A stretch of DNA of 64,000 bases from Ardenticatenales bacterium (GCA_020634515.1 JACKBL010000001.1:372001-436000), one strand, 5' to 3'. Shown: positions 9,181 to 18,220, numbered from the stretch's first letter. Notes: generated by a model not told the origin, from the letters alone. Numbers and translations are program-made.

Positions 9181-10098
9181 CTAGGGGGGAAGGGCGAGGG
9201 CCAGATTGATCCGCCAGGCGGGATGGTCGAATTCCGCCCATACTTGGGGGAATTCCGCCAGCAGTTGGTGCAATCGTTGGCGCAGTACTCCCTGATAGAA
9301 CTGAATGGCGCGGCGCAGTTCGGGGCTGTCCACGACTTCCAATTCCTGAGCCAACCAGCGCTCGCCCACGTGGGCGTCATTTTGCTCCCCCATGTGCTCC
9401 AACATTCGCTTCACCGTGGCGTGAATCACGGTAAACGTCGGCCCCAACAGCGGCGCGAAAAACTCCAGCGCATAGCGCAGTTCCTTTGCCTGCAGCCGCA
9501 GTTGGTGCATTTCGGCCAGGGTGGCCTGTTCCAGATGGTCGCCGAAGGCCAGCACATTCGCCAGCCGCTGGTAAATCAGCACCGGCAGCAGGTGGCGCAC
9601 CTGTGTGGGGGCGTACAGCGGCGGCGGCAAGACGCCTGCGCCGGGCGTTTGCAGGAAGGATGCGTAATCCTGCCAAAAGGTTCGCCATTTTTCTCGCTGC
9701 AAATACGTTTGGAACTGGGTTTCGGCGGCGGTCTGGCGCGTCTGGATGTGCTCACGTAAGCGGGTCAGGTGGTCGTGGGCTTCCCGGTTGGTGGGCTGCG
9801 CCTGCAAATAGGCGTCCAGGTTTTGTCCCAAGATGGCCAGGTCGCGGGCGCGCCCCAGTCGTTTCATGATTTTGCGCAGGGGGGGATGAAATGCCGGCAT
9901 CGTCTCCGGCTCAAAATAAGGCGCAAACAGCGTAACCGCCGTCAACGAGCGGCGAATCGCCTTGCGCATCTCGTGGACGCTCGTTACGTCGGCACGCCGC
10001 GCCACATCCTCGAAATGAGCGTGGATGATTCGCAGTTGCGCTGCCAACAGGCCGCGCGCCGCTTCCGCAATCGGGTCAGTCAGACGCATTTCAGACAT
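9181..10098 (-). CDS. CHAD domain protein
   Basis: This helical protein of about 305 residues starts at the MSEMRL methionine (10098); the longer frame to 10164 adds an unlikely N-terminus. It shows the CHAD signature of conserved histidines and arginines: VHEMRKAIRRSLTAV near residue 40, RARDLAIL near 85 and LHQLRLQAKELRYALE in the second half. CHAD domains bind polyphosphate and often accompany CYTH phosphatases or polyphosphate kinases, but none is next to it here. Its function is therefore only known at family level. Confidence 0.88.
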   Translation of the reverse strand: MSEMRLTDPIAEAARGLLAAQLRIIHAHFEDVARRADVTSVHEMRKAIRRSLTAVTLFAPYFEPETMPAFHPPLRKIMKRLGRARDLAILGQNLDAYLQAQPTNREAHDHLTRLREHIQTRQTAAETQFQTYLQREKWRTFWQDYASFLQTPGAGVLPPPLYAPTQVRHLLPVLIYQRLANVLAFGDHLEQATLAEMHQLRLQAKELRYALEFFAPLLGPTFTVIHATVKRMLEHMGEQNDAHVGERWLAQELEVVDSPELRRAIQFYQGVLRQRLHQLLAEFPQVWAEFDHPAWRINLALALPP

Positions 10099-10168
10099 GA
10101 CGCTGATTATAATGAGTTGATGACGCCAGGCCAAAAGGCGGGCAGATCCGTTTTCGCCACCCATAAAA

Positions 10169-10200
10169 AAGGAGGGCTACCTGTTAAGGCAGCCCTCCTT
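10169..10200 (-). terminator. Intrinsic terminator after the GlsB-like gene
   Basis: A perfect 10-bp stem (AAGGAGGGCT / AGCCCTCCTT) is followed by a run of six T when read on the minus strand. This fits termination of the small gene that ends at 10243. Confidence 0.85.
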
Positions 10201-10242
10201 GCCTGACCCGAAATGGAGCAGTCTTGAAAACTGGTTCAGTCT

Positions 10243-10497
10243 TTAGCGCCGGCGCGCCGCGCCGGTGATAACAAGTAAGAGAACGGCTCCGAGAATGGCA
10301 ACGATCAAACTGGACAGATTAAAGCCCATGCTAAAACCCGCGCCGGTGACGAAATTGACAATCAGGCCGCCAATGAATGCGCCGACAATGCCGACGACGA
10401 TGTTCATAAGACAACCTTGACGCTGGTTATTGCCGGCAACAATGCTCGCCAACCACCCCGCCAATCCGCCAAAGATAATCCAACTCAAAAATCCCAT
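10243..10497 (-). CDS. GlsB/YeaQ/YmgE-family small membrane protein
   Basis: The 84-residue protein consists almost only of three membrane helices. It has the family's glycine-rich start (WIIFGGLAGWLASIVAG), central VGIVGAFIGGLIVN and a basic end (AARRR). Members of the transglycosylase-associated family are induced by stress in several bacteria, but their biochemical role is not settled. It is monocistronic, with its own terminator downstream. Confidence 0.9.
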   Translation of the reverse strand: MGFLSWIIFGGLAGWLASIVAGNNQRQGCLMNIVVGIVGAFIGGLIVNFVTGAGFSMGFNLSSLIVAILGAVLLLVITGAARRR

Positions 10498-10617
10498 GAA
10501 ATCCTCCTTCGCGTGACCCGCCTGATGCGCGGGTAATTTTCAGGATAGCACCGTCAGCAAGACTCGCGCGGCGCAATACTCTCCATTACGCGGGAAAGTC
10601 TATCACGGTTGCGGCAA

Positions 10618-11931
10618 TCAGGCGCGAGGCACGGCCAGCCCCACTTCGTTGACCGCGTAGCCGGGGAAAACGTCCGCCACGCCGGGATTGTTCAGCCGCT
10701 TGCGCAAGATTTCGCCCAACACGTCGCGGTAATCGGTGGTGATGTCCAGGTCGCCGGGGCCGACAAGCTGGTCCGGGTGCAGGCCGGGCCAGCGAGCGTA
10801 GACGCGCCCGCCGCCGATCCCGCCGCCCAGGGCCATCATCATGTTGCCGTGGCCGTGGTCCGTGCCCAGGCCGCCGTTTTCCGCCACGCGGCGGCCAAAT
10901 TCAGACATCACAACCACGGTGATGCTGTCCATTTTGTCCTGCAAATCCTCATAGAACGCGGCTAATCCTTGCCCCAACGTTTCGAGCTGGCGGGCGATAG
11001 CGCCGTCGGTGCTGCCCTCGGCGACGTGCGTATCCCAGCCGCCATAATCCACGCAAGCCACTTCCACGCCCACGTCGGCGCGGATGAGTTGGGCGACGAC
11101 TTGCAGGGATGCGCCGAATTCTTGCGGCGGATAGGCGCGCCCGCGTGGTTGGTAGCCGGTCCCGTCAAGCTGGCCGAGAACGTCAATGGCCGCGAATGTC
11201 TGGTTGGCGGCGGCGGTGAGCAGGTCGTCGTTCTGGCTGTAGAGGGTTTGCAGCAGGGTGTGCATCTCGCCGATGCGATCATCCCGCCCTAGCAGGTGGT
11301 ATTCGGCGATGGATTGCAGGGCGGTGGCGTTTTGGATGCCGGTGAGAGATGCCGGCAACATATCTCCCACACTCACCGCGCGCAAAGCCGAACGATTACC
11401 CGTATCCAGCGACGCCAGGTGGCGCGCCAGCCAGCCGGTGTAATCGCCACTCACCGCTCCCCGCTCCATTAAATCCATCGCCTCGAAGTGGGAGCGGGAT
11501 TCGTCGGGGGAGCCGCTGGCATGAACCAGCGCCAGGTCGCCCGCCTGGTACACGGCTTGCAGCGGCGTCAGCGCCGGATGGAGGCCAAAAAAGCCGTCCA
11601 GGTCCACGACGCGGGCGTCGGCGCGGCTGTCGTCCGGGCGAGGTACGCCAATGGTCGGGCGCTGGCGATAATACTCGTCATCCCCATGCGGCACGACGAT
11701 GTTCAGGCCATCCGCGCCGCCGCGCAAGAAGATGCACACCAGTGTGTCGCCGCGCGGCCCCACGTGCGGGTCCGCCAGGGTGAGGCGGGGCATCCAGGCG
11801 GGCAGGGCGGCAATGGAATGGCCGAACAGCAACCCCGCCGCCGATTTCAGACTGCTACCGAGGAAATCGCGGCGGCTCATGGCGTTTACCATGCTGTATT
11901 CAGAACAGTGCGTGCGGGCTTCAGATGTCAT
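10618..11931 (-). CDS. DUF1501 family secreted protein with Tat signal
   Basis: The chosen start (11931) has GGAG 8 bases upstream. The protein of about 437 residues has a twin-arginine signal (SRRDFLGSS) roughly 19 residues in, followed by a hydrophobic stretch. It then shows the sulfatase-like DUF1501 fold with LRGGADGLNIVVP, SRSHFEAMDLME, GGWDTH and EFGRRV motifs. DUF1501 and DUF1800 proteins are regularly encoded together and exported folded by Tat; their substrate is not known. The partner DUF1800 gene lies just upstream and is read first on the minus strand. Confidence 0.9.
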   Translation of the reverse strand: MTSEARTHCSEYSMVNAMSRRDFLGSSLKSAAGLLFGHSIAALPAWMPRLTLADPHVGPRGDTLVCIFLRGGADGLNIVVPHGDDEYYRQRPTIGVPRPDDSRADARVVDLDGFFGLHPALTPLQAVYQAGDLALVHASGSPDESRSHFEAMDLMERGAVSGDYTGWLARHLASLDTGNRSALRAVSVGDMLPASLTGIQNATALQSIAEYHLLGRDDRIGEMHTLLQTLYSQNDDLLTAAANQTFAAIDVLGQLDGTGYQPRGRAYPPQEFGASLQVVAQLIRADVGVEVACVDYGGWDTHVAEGSTDGAIARQLETLGQGLAAFYEDLQDKMDSITVVVMSEFGRRVAENGGLGTDHGHGNMMMALGGGIGGGRVYARWPGLHPDQLVGPGDLDITTDYRDVLGEILRKRLNNPGVADVFPGYAVNEVGLAVPRA

Positions 11932-11972
11932 CAAGTTTCTCCAAAAGAAGTGGGCAGTGCCTAATGGTCGGC

Positions 11973-12017
11973 CCTCATACCTCATACCTCATCCCTCATC
12001 CCTCATCCCTCATCCCT
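11973..12017. repeat. Short tandem repeat CTCATCC/CTCATAC
   Basis: Six imperfect 7-8 base units run from the DUF1501-DUF1800 gap into the last codons of the DUF1800 gene. It is a simple slipped-strand type repeat between two cotranscribed genes. Confidence 0.7.
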
Positions 12018-13545
12018 ACGTCCATTGGAAGGCCGGACTGGCGAGCATGAGGGCAACGGATTCGCGCAGGCGGATGTTGGTTTCGCGGTCGGCGAGGCGG
12101 TCGCTGCCGATGAAGTCGAGGAAGAGGGTGCGGGCTTCGTCGTCGAGTGCGTGGCCGAAGAGAATGCCGGCAAAAAGGTCAAGCGCGGCGGTGGTGGAGG
12201 AGGGATTGCCGGCATTCAGCAACGCCTCAAACCCCACCCGCACCCCCCGCATCTTGTCCGACAGCAGCGCCACCGCAAAATTCCAGCGCGGCAGCAGCGC
12301 CGCCGCCCACGCCGCGGACACATCCGGGTAGCCATTGGGAGCCGCCCATTGGAACAACGGCTGTCCCATCATTTGCAGCCACCGCCCCAACGCGCGCGCA
12401 TCGCTCACATCGGCGTGCAGCGCGCGCATAGCGGACACCATGTACGCATAAGGGCGCTTCAATTTTGGCGGCGCGGCGGCGAATTCCGGGCTGAGGAACA
12501 GCACACGCAGCGCCGCCCGCACATCCCCGCCGCCGGCGCTAAAAGCCTCCGCCGCCTGCCGCACCAGGTCCGCGGACGGATCATCGGCCACAAAACGGCG
12601 TGCCAGTTTGCCGGCAATGAACGTGGCCGTGGCCTCCGCGCCGCTGAGAATTTGCGCCAGTTGCGCGATGTCCGCTTCCCCTTGCTCGGCGGGCAGCGTG
12701 TTTCCCAACACCATTTTGGCGCCCGGATCGTGTTCCGGCAGGTTGAGAAACACCTCCCCTTGCCGCCGCCCGCGCCGGTGTACCGTCCACCCCGTGAGGG
12801 CGCGGGCCACTTCCTGCACGTCCGTCTGGTCGTAGCCGCCATGCACCCCCAACGTGTGCAGCTCCATCAATTCGCGGGCGTAGTTTTCGTTGGGGGCCTG
12901 GCGCCGATTTTGCACGTTGTCCAGGTAGACGAGCATGGCCGCGCTGTGCATGGAGGCGGAGAGGATGTTGGGGAACGCGCCCAGGGCGTGCGGGCGGATG
13001 GCGTCGCGGTCGTCAACGATCTTGAAGAAAGGCATGAACTGCGTTTTGCGCAGGTAGATGTTGAAATGGTCAGACCAGAACTCGACCATTGTTTCATACA
13101 ATTGCCGCCGCGAGGTGAGGGCGCGGTAGAACGTGGATTCGCCGAGTGCGATGGCGGCATCCGCCTGTTCCTGGTTGAGCAGGTCGCCAATCTCGCGCTG
13201 ATAGAGGTCAATGCCGCGTACAATCAGGTCGGTGGCCTGGTCGTCGATGCTGTCCGGCTGCAATTGCTCCGCCAGATAGGCTTCCAATCCCATCTGGGTG
13301 ACGCGGTCCAGGTCGCCGGGGCGAGGACCATAGCCGGCGCGATTGAGCAGGCGCATGGCGGGGTTGACGGGAAAGGCGGGCAGGTCGGCGGTGGGTGTGC
13401 CGGGTGGCAGCGGCGTGGGCGCTTGCAGGGATTCGGGCAGGTCGTTTTCGGCCAGTTTGCGCCCGATGGAGCCGCAGGCGGTAAGGGTGGCCGCGCCGGC
13501 GCTGATCCCTCCGAGTTTGAGGAATTGGCGACGGGAGAGCGTCAT
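12016..13545 (-). CDS. DUF1800 family Tat-exported lipoprotein
   Basis: The 509-residue protein starts with a twin-arginine signal (LSRRQFLKLGG) followed by a lipobox-like LTAC, so it is probably exported by Tat and lipid-anchored. The DUF1800 body shows RLLNRAGYGPRPGDL near residue 66, REQ/RRQLYETMVEFWSDHFNIY near 145 and NENYARELMELHTLGVHGGYDQTDVQE near 215. It is read first and the DUF1501 gene follows after about 85 bases. The two are a conserved exported pair of unknown function. Confidence 0.9.
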   Translation of the reverse strand: MTLSRRQFLKLGGISAGAATLTACGSIGRKLAENDLPESLQAPTPLPPGTPTADLPAFPVNPAMRLLNRAGYGPRPGDLDRVTQMGLEAYLAEQLQPDSIDDQATDLIVRGIDLYQREIGDLLNQEQADAAIALGESTFYRALTSRRQLYETMVEFWSDHFNIYLRKTQFMPFFKIVDDRDAIRPHALGAFPNILSASMHSAAMLVYLDNVQNRRQAPNENYARELMELHTLGVHGGYDQTDVQEVARALTGWTVHRRGRRQGEVFLNLPEHDPGAKMVLGNTLPAEQGEADIAQLAQILSGAEATATFIAGKLARRFVADDPSADLVRQAAEAFSAGGGDVRAALRVLFLSPEFAAAPPKLKRPYAYMVSAMRALHADVSDARALGRWLQMMGQPLFQWAAPNGYPDVSAAWAAALLPRWNFAVALLSDKMRGVRVGFEALLNAGNPSSTTAALDLFAGILFGHALDDEARTLFLDFIGSDRLADRETNIRLRESVALMLASPAFQWT

Positions 13546-13587
13546 GGTAAGCCTCCTGGCGAGTGACGGGTGGCGGGCAGTGGATGA

Positions 13588-14127
13588 TCAGTGGTGGGGG
13601 GCGGGGGCGGTTTCGTCGGCGCTGACGGTGATGGCGCGGGGGCGCGGCAGCCAGCCGAGCAGGGCAAATGTGGCGGCTCCGAGGAGGGCGATGCCGGCAA
13701 TGGGCGCGAACAAGAACCAGCCCACAATCGGAAACAGGCAGGCCAGCTCAAACACGACCGCGCCGCGCAGTAGGTGTGTCAGGCGGGAGCGCGGGGCAGA
13801 GAGCGTGTCTAACCGGTCCGCCAGCAGGCGGGATAACCCCGCCGCGCCGATTGTGCCTACGCCCATGCCCACGAAGGCGGCCAGAAAAGCGGTGGCCTTC
13901 ACGGGACCGATGGGCACGTTGGCGGTGATGGCGATCCAGAGGAGGAAGGCGCACAGGACGGGAATGCCCAGGAGAAAACTCTTGCCGGGCGTTTGCTGCA
14001 AGCGCAGGTAGGCGCGGGTGGTGACTTTGGGTAGCAGCAGATTGAGGGCCACGAGTAATGCCGGCAAACTCAACAAAATCCCGATCACGCTAAACACAAC
14101 GATATAAACATCAGCCATCGTAACCAT
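13588..14127 (-). CDS. Four- to five-helix membrane protein of unknown function
   Basis: The 179-residue protein has membrane segments near residues 7-28, 52-72, 78-98, 125-145 and 148-165. No catalytic motif is seen. AGGAGG lies 7 bases before the ATG. It is 42 bases upstream of the DUF1800 gene on the same strand and may share its transcript. I do not recognise the family. Confidence 0.7.
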   Translation of the reverse strand: MVTMADVYIVVFSVIGILLSLPALLVALNLLLPKVTTRAYLRLQQTPGKSFLLGIPVLCAFLLWIAITANVPIGPVKATAFLAAFVGMGVGTIGAAGLSRLLADRLDTLSAPRSRLTHLLRGAVVFELACLFPIVGWFLFAPIAGIALLGAATFALLGWLPRPRAITVSADETAPAPHH

Positions 14128-14490
14128 CTCCTGACCTCCTGACGAGGACGCAATAAGGATTGACGATGAAATAGAGTACGGAATTGCATCGTCAATTTGA
14201 AGGAACGGTAAGGAAACAACGGCGTTGTCTTATTTAATTCCGTTCCTCAACGAATCAATCACTATCCTATCTTACCGCCGCGCCACTACCAAAATGCTGT
14301 CCAAGTGTAAATACTCTGTAAATTCGCCTGGAAGTTCATCGGGTGTCATCCCGCGTCATTCCAAAGGCGGCAGCCTGAGGAATCCCGAGGACGGTTGACC
14401 GTACCCGTGGTTGGGATTCCTCGCCTGGCTTGGAATGACAAGATGGCGCGCCGTCAATAAGAGCGCCGCGCACTCGGTTCATCTTTCCTC
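14128..14490. other. Intergenic stretch holding repeat D2 and an inverted repeat
   Basis: Between divergently read genes lies a family D repeat (14161-14248). It is followed by a long inverted repeat whose arms begin GTCATTCCAA (14355) and end TTGGAATGAC (14439), with an inner GAGGAATCCC/GGGATTCCTC pair. No gene is seen. Confidence 0.6.
14161..14248. repeat. Intergenic repeat family D, copy 2 (inverted)
   Basis: This copy is the reverse complement of the copies at 1-70 and 44024-44112, with a handful of differences. It carries the same TGACGATG...CATCGTCA inverted pair and AAGGAACGGTAAGGAAACAAC block. Confidence 0.78.
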
Positions 14491-14527
14491 TTGACAGAAT
14501 TTTGTACAGACGCTATCCTATATAGGA
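14491..14527 (+). promoter_or_regulatory. Promoter and candidate operator of the PadR gene
   Basis: TTGACA (14491-14496) and TATCCT (14514-14519) are separated by 17 bases. A perfect 12-bp palindrome TCCTATATAGGA (14516-14527) overlaps the -10 box, a natural place for autorepression by the PadR dimer encoded 27 bases downstream. Confidence 0.65.
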
Positions 14528-14553
14528 CAATACAAATATAAGGATTATCATCT

Positions 14554-15111
14554 ATGTCACTTGATTATGCCATTCTCGGTTTTCTCAGCTATCACCCGTC
14601 AAGCGGTTACGACTTGAAGCGGATATTCGACACCTCTGTTCGCCACTTTTGGCCTGCCGATCAAAGCCAGATATACCGCACGCTGTCCCGATTGATGAAG
14701 CTCGGCTGGGTGGAAATGGAGAAAATCGAACAGGAAGATCGCCCAGATCGCAAGGTGTACGACATTACCCCGGCAGGGCGGCAAGAACTCCTGCGTTGGC
14801 TTGCCGGCCCGCCCCCCTTGAGTGGGCCGCGCAGCGCGCCCCTCATCCAGGTCTTCTTCAGTGGTCAATTATCCGACGCGGAAGTTCTGGCAAAATTCGA
14901 AGCCTACGCAGCAAGCATACGCGCCTTTCTGGCGCAATATGCGGAGATTCCCGACCAGCTTCACCCTTTTGCCGAAGAAATCTCCTCGCCTCGTGAGCAC
15001 TTTTTCTGGCTGCTCACGCTTGAAAATGGGATCAGCAATATGCGCGCAAACCTGGCCTGGGCGGAAAGCGTTATCGAACGTATCAGGAACGGCCAGGTGC
15101 CGCCAAAATGA
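14554..15111 (+). CDS. PadR family transcriptional regulator
   Basis: The 185-residue protein has the PadR winged-helix start (DYAILGFLSYHPSSGYDLKRIFD) and the wing segment RKVYDITPAGRQELLRWL. A C-terminal helical (Vir-like) domain of about 90 residues serves for dimerisation. PadR proteins repress nearby genes and often respond to phenolics or drugs. A palindrome overlaps its own promoter, suggesting autoregulation. No obvious partner transporter is adjacent. Confidence 0.9.
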   Translation: MSLDYAILGFLSYHPSSGYDLKRIFDTSVRHFWPADQSQIYRTLSRLMKLGWVEMEKIEQEDRPDRKVYDITPAGRQELLRWLAGPPPLSGPRSAPLIQVFFSGQLSDAEVLAKFEAYAASIRAFLAQYAEIPDQLHPFAEEISSPREHFFWLLTLENGISNMRANLAWAESVIERIRNGQVPPK

Positions 15112-15156
15112 TCGCCGGAGTCTGTTGACGATTGTTTAACCATACGGGTGACGTTA

Positions 15157-15366
15157 GTGGCTGCCCGCAATCAAGTTAGCGGAAATTTGCGGACAGCGGC
15201 TATCCTGGATAGCGGCCATCCAGGATAGCGGCCATCCAGGATGGCTTGGCCGTAACCGTCTGTAAAAAGTGTGAAGTTGTTTTCGGACGGTTACTAAGCT
15301 CGACTTTGTACAAAACTCGAAATCGGAAATATTTCCAGAAAGCCTTGTAACCAGAGCGAGCAACTG
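15157..15366. repeat. Intergenic repeat family A, copy 1
   Basis: The block contains a CTGCCCGCA...TGCGGACAG hairpin and three 16-base palindromic units (15198, 15214, 15230) of the type GGCTATCC..GGATAGC. A TAACCGTC...GGACGGTTA hairpin and a segment CTCGACTTTGTACAAA follow, ending near CCAGAGCGAGC. The same modules recur at 38372-38600 and, shorter, at 40585-40676. Confidence 0.75.
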
Positions 15367-15565
15367 ATTTTTGTTTTTGCAACTTTACTCGAGTACGAAT
15401 ATTTGAACGTCGCACGAAAAGGGTGACATGCAAATATTTTTTAAATACAAACCACATAGTCGAGTACGGTTTGGAAGCAATCCGTTAGAAATGTACAAAG
15501 TCGAGCTAAGGCGTGTGCGCCGTCGGCGTCGTCGCCAATCTTTTGTTCCTGGTAACTGCTAAGCC

Positions 15566-15646
15566 AGATTGGACCAATTTCTTTGGCGAAAATGGCCATT
15601 GGGCGCGTGAAATGGGTCCAATCTCCAGAGCGTGTTAGTAGTTACC
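15566..15646. repeat. Intergenic repeat family B, copy 1
   Basis: Inverted arms AGATTGGACCAATTT and GGTCCAATCT flank a segment GGCCATT-GGGCGCGTGAAA, followed by CCAGAG..GTTAGTAGTTAC. Related copies are at 29591-29660, 30794-30852, 41545-41618 and 46712-46817. Confidence 0.78.
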
Positions 15647-15678
15647 GTTCCTATCAAAATCCAAAAGGAAGTACTGTG

Positions 15679-16323
15679 ATGACCTATCAGATGAGCAAGC
15701 GTATCGGATGGGGGATTATGACCCTGCTGGCGCTGGGTATTGTATTGGTTGCCAGCCGCTATTTTTCCGGCAATCCGGATGTGTTTTTCCCGGAGCAGCG
15801 AGACGTCTATCTGGCGCATCGTGCCGGCATTTTGATGCACATTCTGGGTGGGGTGCTGGCGTTGGGGTTGGGGCCATTTCAATTCCTGACCACCCTGCGC
15901 ACGCGCCGACCAACTGTTCATCGCTGGATAGGGCGTTTTTATCTGGTGGGCATTTTGCTGGGTGGTGTGGCCGGTTTATTTATGGCGTTTTATGCGTATG
16001 CCGGCATTTCCGCGAGCTTAGGGTTCGCCTCCCTGGCAATCCTATGGCTGACAACCGGTTTCATGGCCTACCGCACCATCCGCGCGGGCGATACCGCCGC
16101 CCATCGTCGTTGGATGATCCGCAACTTCGCCCTCACCTTCGCGGCGGTCACATTACGGCTGGAGAGCATGCCGCTGTCCATGCTCTTCGGTCAAACGACC
16201 GGTTATGACATAGTGGCCTGGAGCTGCTGGATACCGAATTTGCTAATCGCCGAAGGTATTGTCCGCGGCTGGCTGCGCCGCCAGCAACGCCAGACGCCTT
16301 TAACCGCCGGAACAGCCTCCTGA
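15679..16323 (+). CDS. DUF2306-type membrane protein
   Basis: The start at 15679 was chosen because it follows AAGGAAG; the longer frame runs back into a family B repeat. The product of about 214 residues has six membrane helices, with conserved histidines in AHRAGILMHILGG, RRPTVHRWIGRFYL and DTAAHRRWMIRNFALTFAAVTLR. These are typical of DUF2306 proteins, which may bind haem or quinone. No function is established. It stands alone. Confidence 0.82.
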   Translation: MTYQMSKRIGWGIMTLLALGIVLVASRYFSGNPDVFFPEQRDVYLAHRAGILMHILGGVLALGLGPFQFLTTLRTRRPTVHRWIGRFYLVGILLGGVAGLFMAFYAYAGISASLGFASLAILWLTTGFMAYRTIRAGDTAAHRRWMIRNFALTFAAVTLRLESMPLSMLFGQTTGYDIVAWSCWIPNLLIAEGIVRGWLRRQQRQTPLTAGTAS

Positions 16324-16374
16324 TGCGTTTTCACGCGGCCATCCGGGCTGATAACCGAGACGCCATATTGGCGA

Positions 16375-17685
16375 CTATGCCGGCACAGGTTTTCCCCAAA
16401 AAACAACGTCATCGCCGAACTGACGCACGCCATCCCACTGCAGCAGCATCTTTGGCGACAACGAAGCAACGGCGTTGAGGCCGCCCACCAGAACAGGCGC
16501 GACGGTGACGACCAGGCGGTCCACCAGCCCTTGCCGCAAGAATTCGGTGATCATGGTGGCCCCGCCCTCAACCATGAGGCTGGCGTATCCCTGGCCGCGC
16601 AGCCAGGCGAGCAGGGCGGTCAGGTCTACTTTTTCGGTGGTAGATGCCGGCATTCGCACCACCCGCGCACCCGCCATCTCCAAAGCTGTCTGCCGTGCCG
16701 CGCTGGCCGTCGTCGTCGTGGCAATAATGGGCCGGCGACCCTCCGCCAGCAGCCGCGCCGACAAAGGAAAGCGAAGCTGGCTGTCCACCACCACGGGGCG
16801 CGGAGTGGTTCCCGGCGACAGGCGCACCGACAGGCGCGGATCGTCCGCCAGCAGCGTGCCAATCCCCACCAGGATAGCCTGATGTGCGGCGCGCAGTTGG
16901 TGCGTCAGGCGCATCGCCTCCGGGCCGCTGAGCGGCAACGGCTGCCCCCGGTGGGCGGCAATGGAGCCGTCCAGGCTTTGCGCATAGGTAAGCGTCACAA
17001 AAGGACGCTGCGCCGGCGGGAGTCCCGGAAGCAGTTGCGGGGGCATGGAAGTCGCCGCGCCGTTTTGGTCCGCCGCGCCCTCCAGGTCCAGGAGGTGACG
17101 CATTCGGGCCACTTTGGTGTTGAGGTAGGACGCATTTTCCTGATTGACCGTGGGCTGCAAGGAAATGCGGTTAGTCACCGGCAAGCCTAACGCCCGCAAG
17201 TCTTCGATTTTGCGCGGATTGTTGGTCAGCAAATGAATCGAGCGCACCCCCAGGTGGCGCAGCATCAGCGCCGCAACCGTGTAGTCCCGCTCGTCCGCCT
17301 GATGCCCCAGCATCAGGTTGGCGTCCACGGTGTCGTACCCCTCATCTTGCAAATTATAGGCGCGCAGTTTGTTCAGGAGGCCGATGCCGCGCCCTTCCTG
17401 GCGCAGGTAGAGGATGATGCCGGCGCCACGGGCGGCAATCATGGTCATTGCCTGCTGCAATTGCTCGCCACAATCGCACCGTAGCGATCCCAACACGTCT
17501 CCGGTGAAACATTCGGAATGGATGCGCACCCATACGTTTTCCCGGTCGGCCACCTCCCCCATAATCAGCGCCAGGTGTTCTTTGTCGTCCTGGTTGGTAC
17601 GGTAGAGGCACAGTTGGAACTGGCCCACGGGTGTGGGGAGGCGGGTGCAGGTCATCTGTTGAACGGTTAATGTTTTTATACTCAT
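16375..17685 (-). CDS. ribA: GTP cyclohydrolase II fused to RibD-type reductase
   Basis: The start (17685) is the methionine of MSIKTLTVQQ; the extra 31 residues of the open frame look unnatural. Residues 1-200 are GTP cyclohydrolase II: the zinc site has SECFTGDVLGSLRCDCGEQL, then RQEGRGIGLLNKL and TNNPRKI. After a linker, residues 215-436 form the pyrimidine reductase domain of RibD (TLTYAQSLDGSIA, LVGIGTLLADDP, LMVEGGATMITEFL, APVLVGG). The two activities are successive in riboflavin synthesis apart from the deaminase step between them, and no deaminase domain is seen. RibB-RibA fusions are the usual form, so this order is less common. Confidence 0.9.
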   Translation of the reverse strand: MSIKTLTVQQMTCTRLPTPVGQFQLCLYRTNQDDKEHLALIMGEVADRENVWVRIHSECFTGDVLGSLRCDCGEQLQQAMTMIAARGAGIILYLRQEGRGIGLLNKLRAYNLQDEGYDTVDANLMLGHQADERDYTVAALMLRHLGVRSIHLLTNNPRKIEDLRALGLPVTNRISLQPTVNQENASYLNTKVARMRHLLDLEGAADQNGAATSMPPQLLPGLPPAQRPFVTLTYAQSLDGSIAAHRGQPLPLSGPEAMRLTHQLRAAHQAILVGIGTLLADDPRLSVRLSPGTTPRPVVVDSQLRFPLSARLLAEGRRPIIATTTTASAARQTALEMAGARVVRMPASTTEKVDLTALLAWLRGQGYASLMVEGGATMITEFLRQGLVDRLVVTVAPVLVGGLNAVASLSPKMLLQWDGVRQFGDDVVFWGKPVPA

Positions 17686-17719
17686 TTTTTCCAGGCAGAA
17701 GAGGAAAGCTTGGAGGGGG

Positions 17720-18220
17720 CTATGGTTGAGGAGAATGCCGGCAAAACAACATATAATCCAGTGGTGGCGTGGGCACACCTGAATTGAAAAGAATGGGCGT
17801 CATCTGGCTGCGGTGTTCCGTGGCATGGTTCGCCACGTGCTGCACAATATCCGCCACGGGCAACTGGAAAGCGTCGCCGCGCGTGTTTTGGTAGGACACA
17901 ATGCGCGTCGCATCCCCCTCCGTCAACCCCGCCAGATAAACCTGCCAGGCGGCGTTGCCCGCTTCCCATTGCGCCCGCACGGCGGCAAAATCGGCGAACG
18001 CCTCCGGTTGGGGCATGGCCGTGGGGCTGTCGCCATGCAGCCGGGTTAGCCAGATGGCCTCGGCGGCAACGGCGTGGACCATCAGTCCGTGCAGCGATCC
18101 CCAAAAGAAGGGACGCGCCGCTTTGTATTCGGCATCGGGCAACTGCGCCAGGCTGGGGAAAACCTGTCGCCAGGCCCATTCGTTGTACGCAAATAGGCGT
18201 TGAAAGTGGGCTACGAGCAT
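17720..18220 (-). CDS. DinB/YfiT-like four-helix metal-binding protein
   Basis: The start at 18220 follows AGGAG at good distance and gives 166 residues. The DinB-fold histidine positions are visible: HGLMVHAVAAEAIW near residue 44-57 and VQHVANHATEHRSQM near 127-140, which would bind one metal. Members act as thiol-dependent transferases or are uncharacterised. It follows the hydrolase gene by 20 bases and is probably in one transcript with it. Confidence 0.85.
   Translation of the reverse strand: MLVAHFQRLFAYNEWAWRQVFPSLAQLPDAEYKAARPFFWGSLHGLMVHAVAAEAIWLTRLHGDSPTAMPQPEAFADFAAVRAQWEAGNAAWQVYLAGLTEGDATRIVSYQNTRGDAFQLPVADIVQHVANHATEHRSQMTPILFNSGVPTPPLDYMLFCRHSPQP

Larger units (their letters stand above)
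15112..15678. other. Intergenic stretch composed of repeat families A and B
   Basis: No gene is seen. A repeat of family A (15157-15366) with three 16-base palindromic units is followed by an AT-rich segment and a family B palindrome (15566-15646). The latter ends just before the next gene's ribosome site. Confidence 0.65.

Noticed and set aside
12025..13566. A 513-residue open frame on the plus strand, opposite the DUF1800 gene
   Set aside because: It is an antisense shadow of a high-GC gene: no ribosome site, a composition rich in His/Arg/Gly, and the minus strand has a clear family match.
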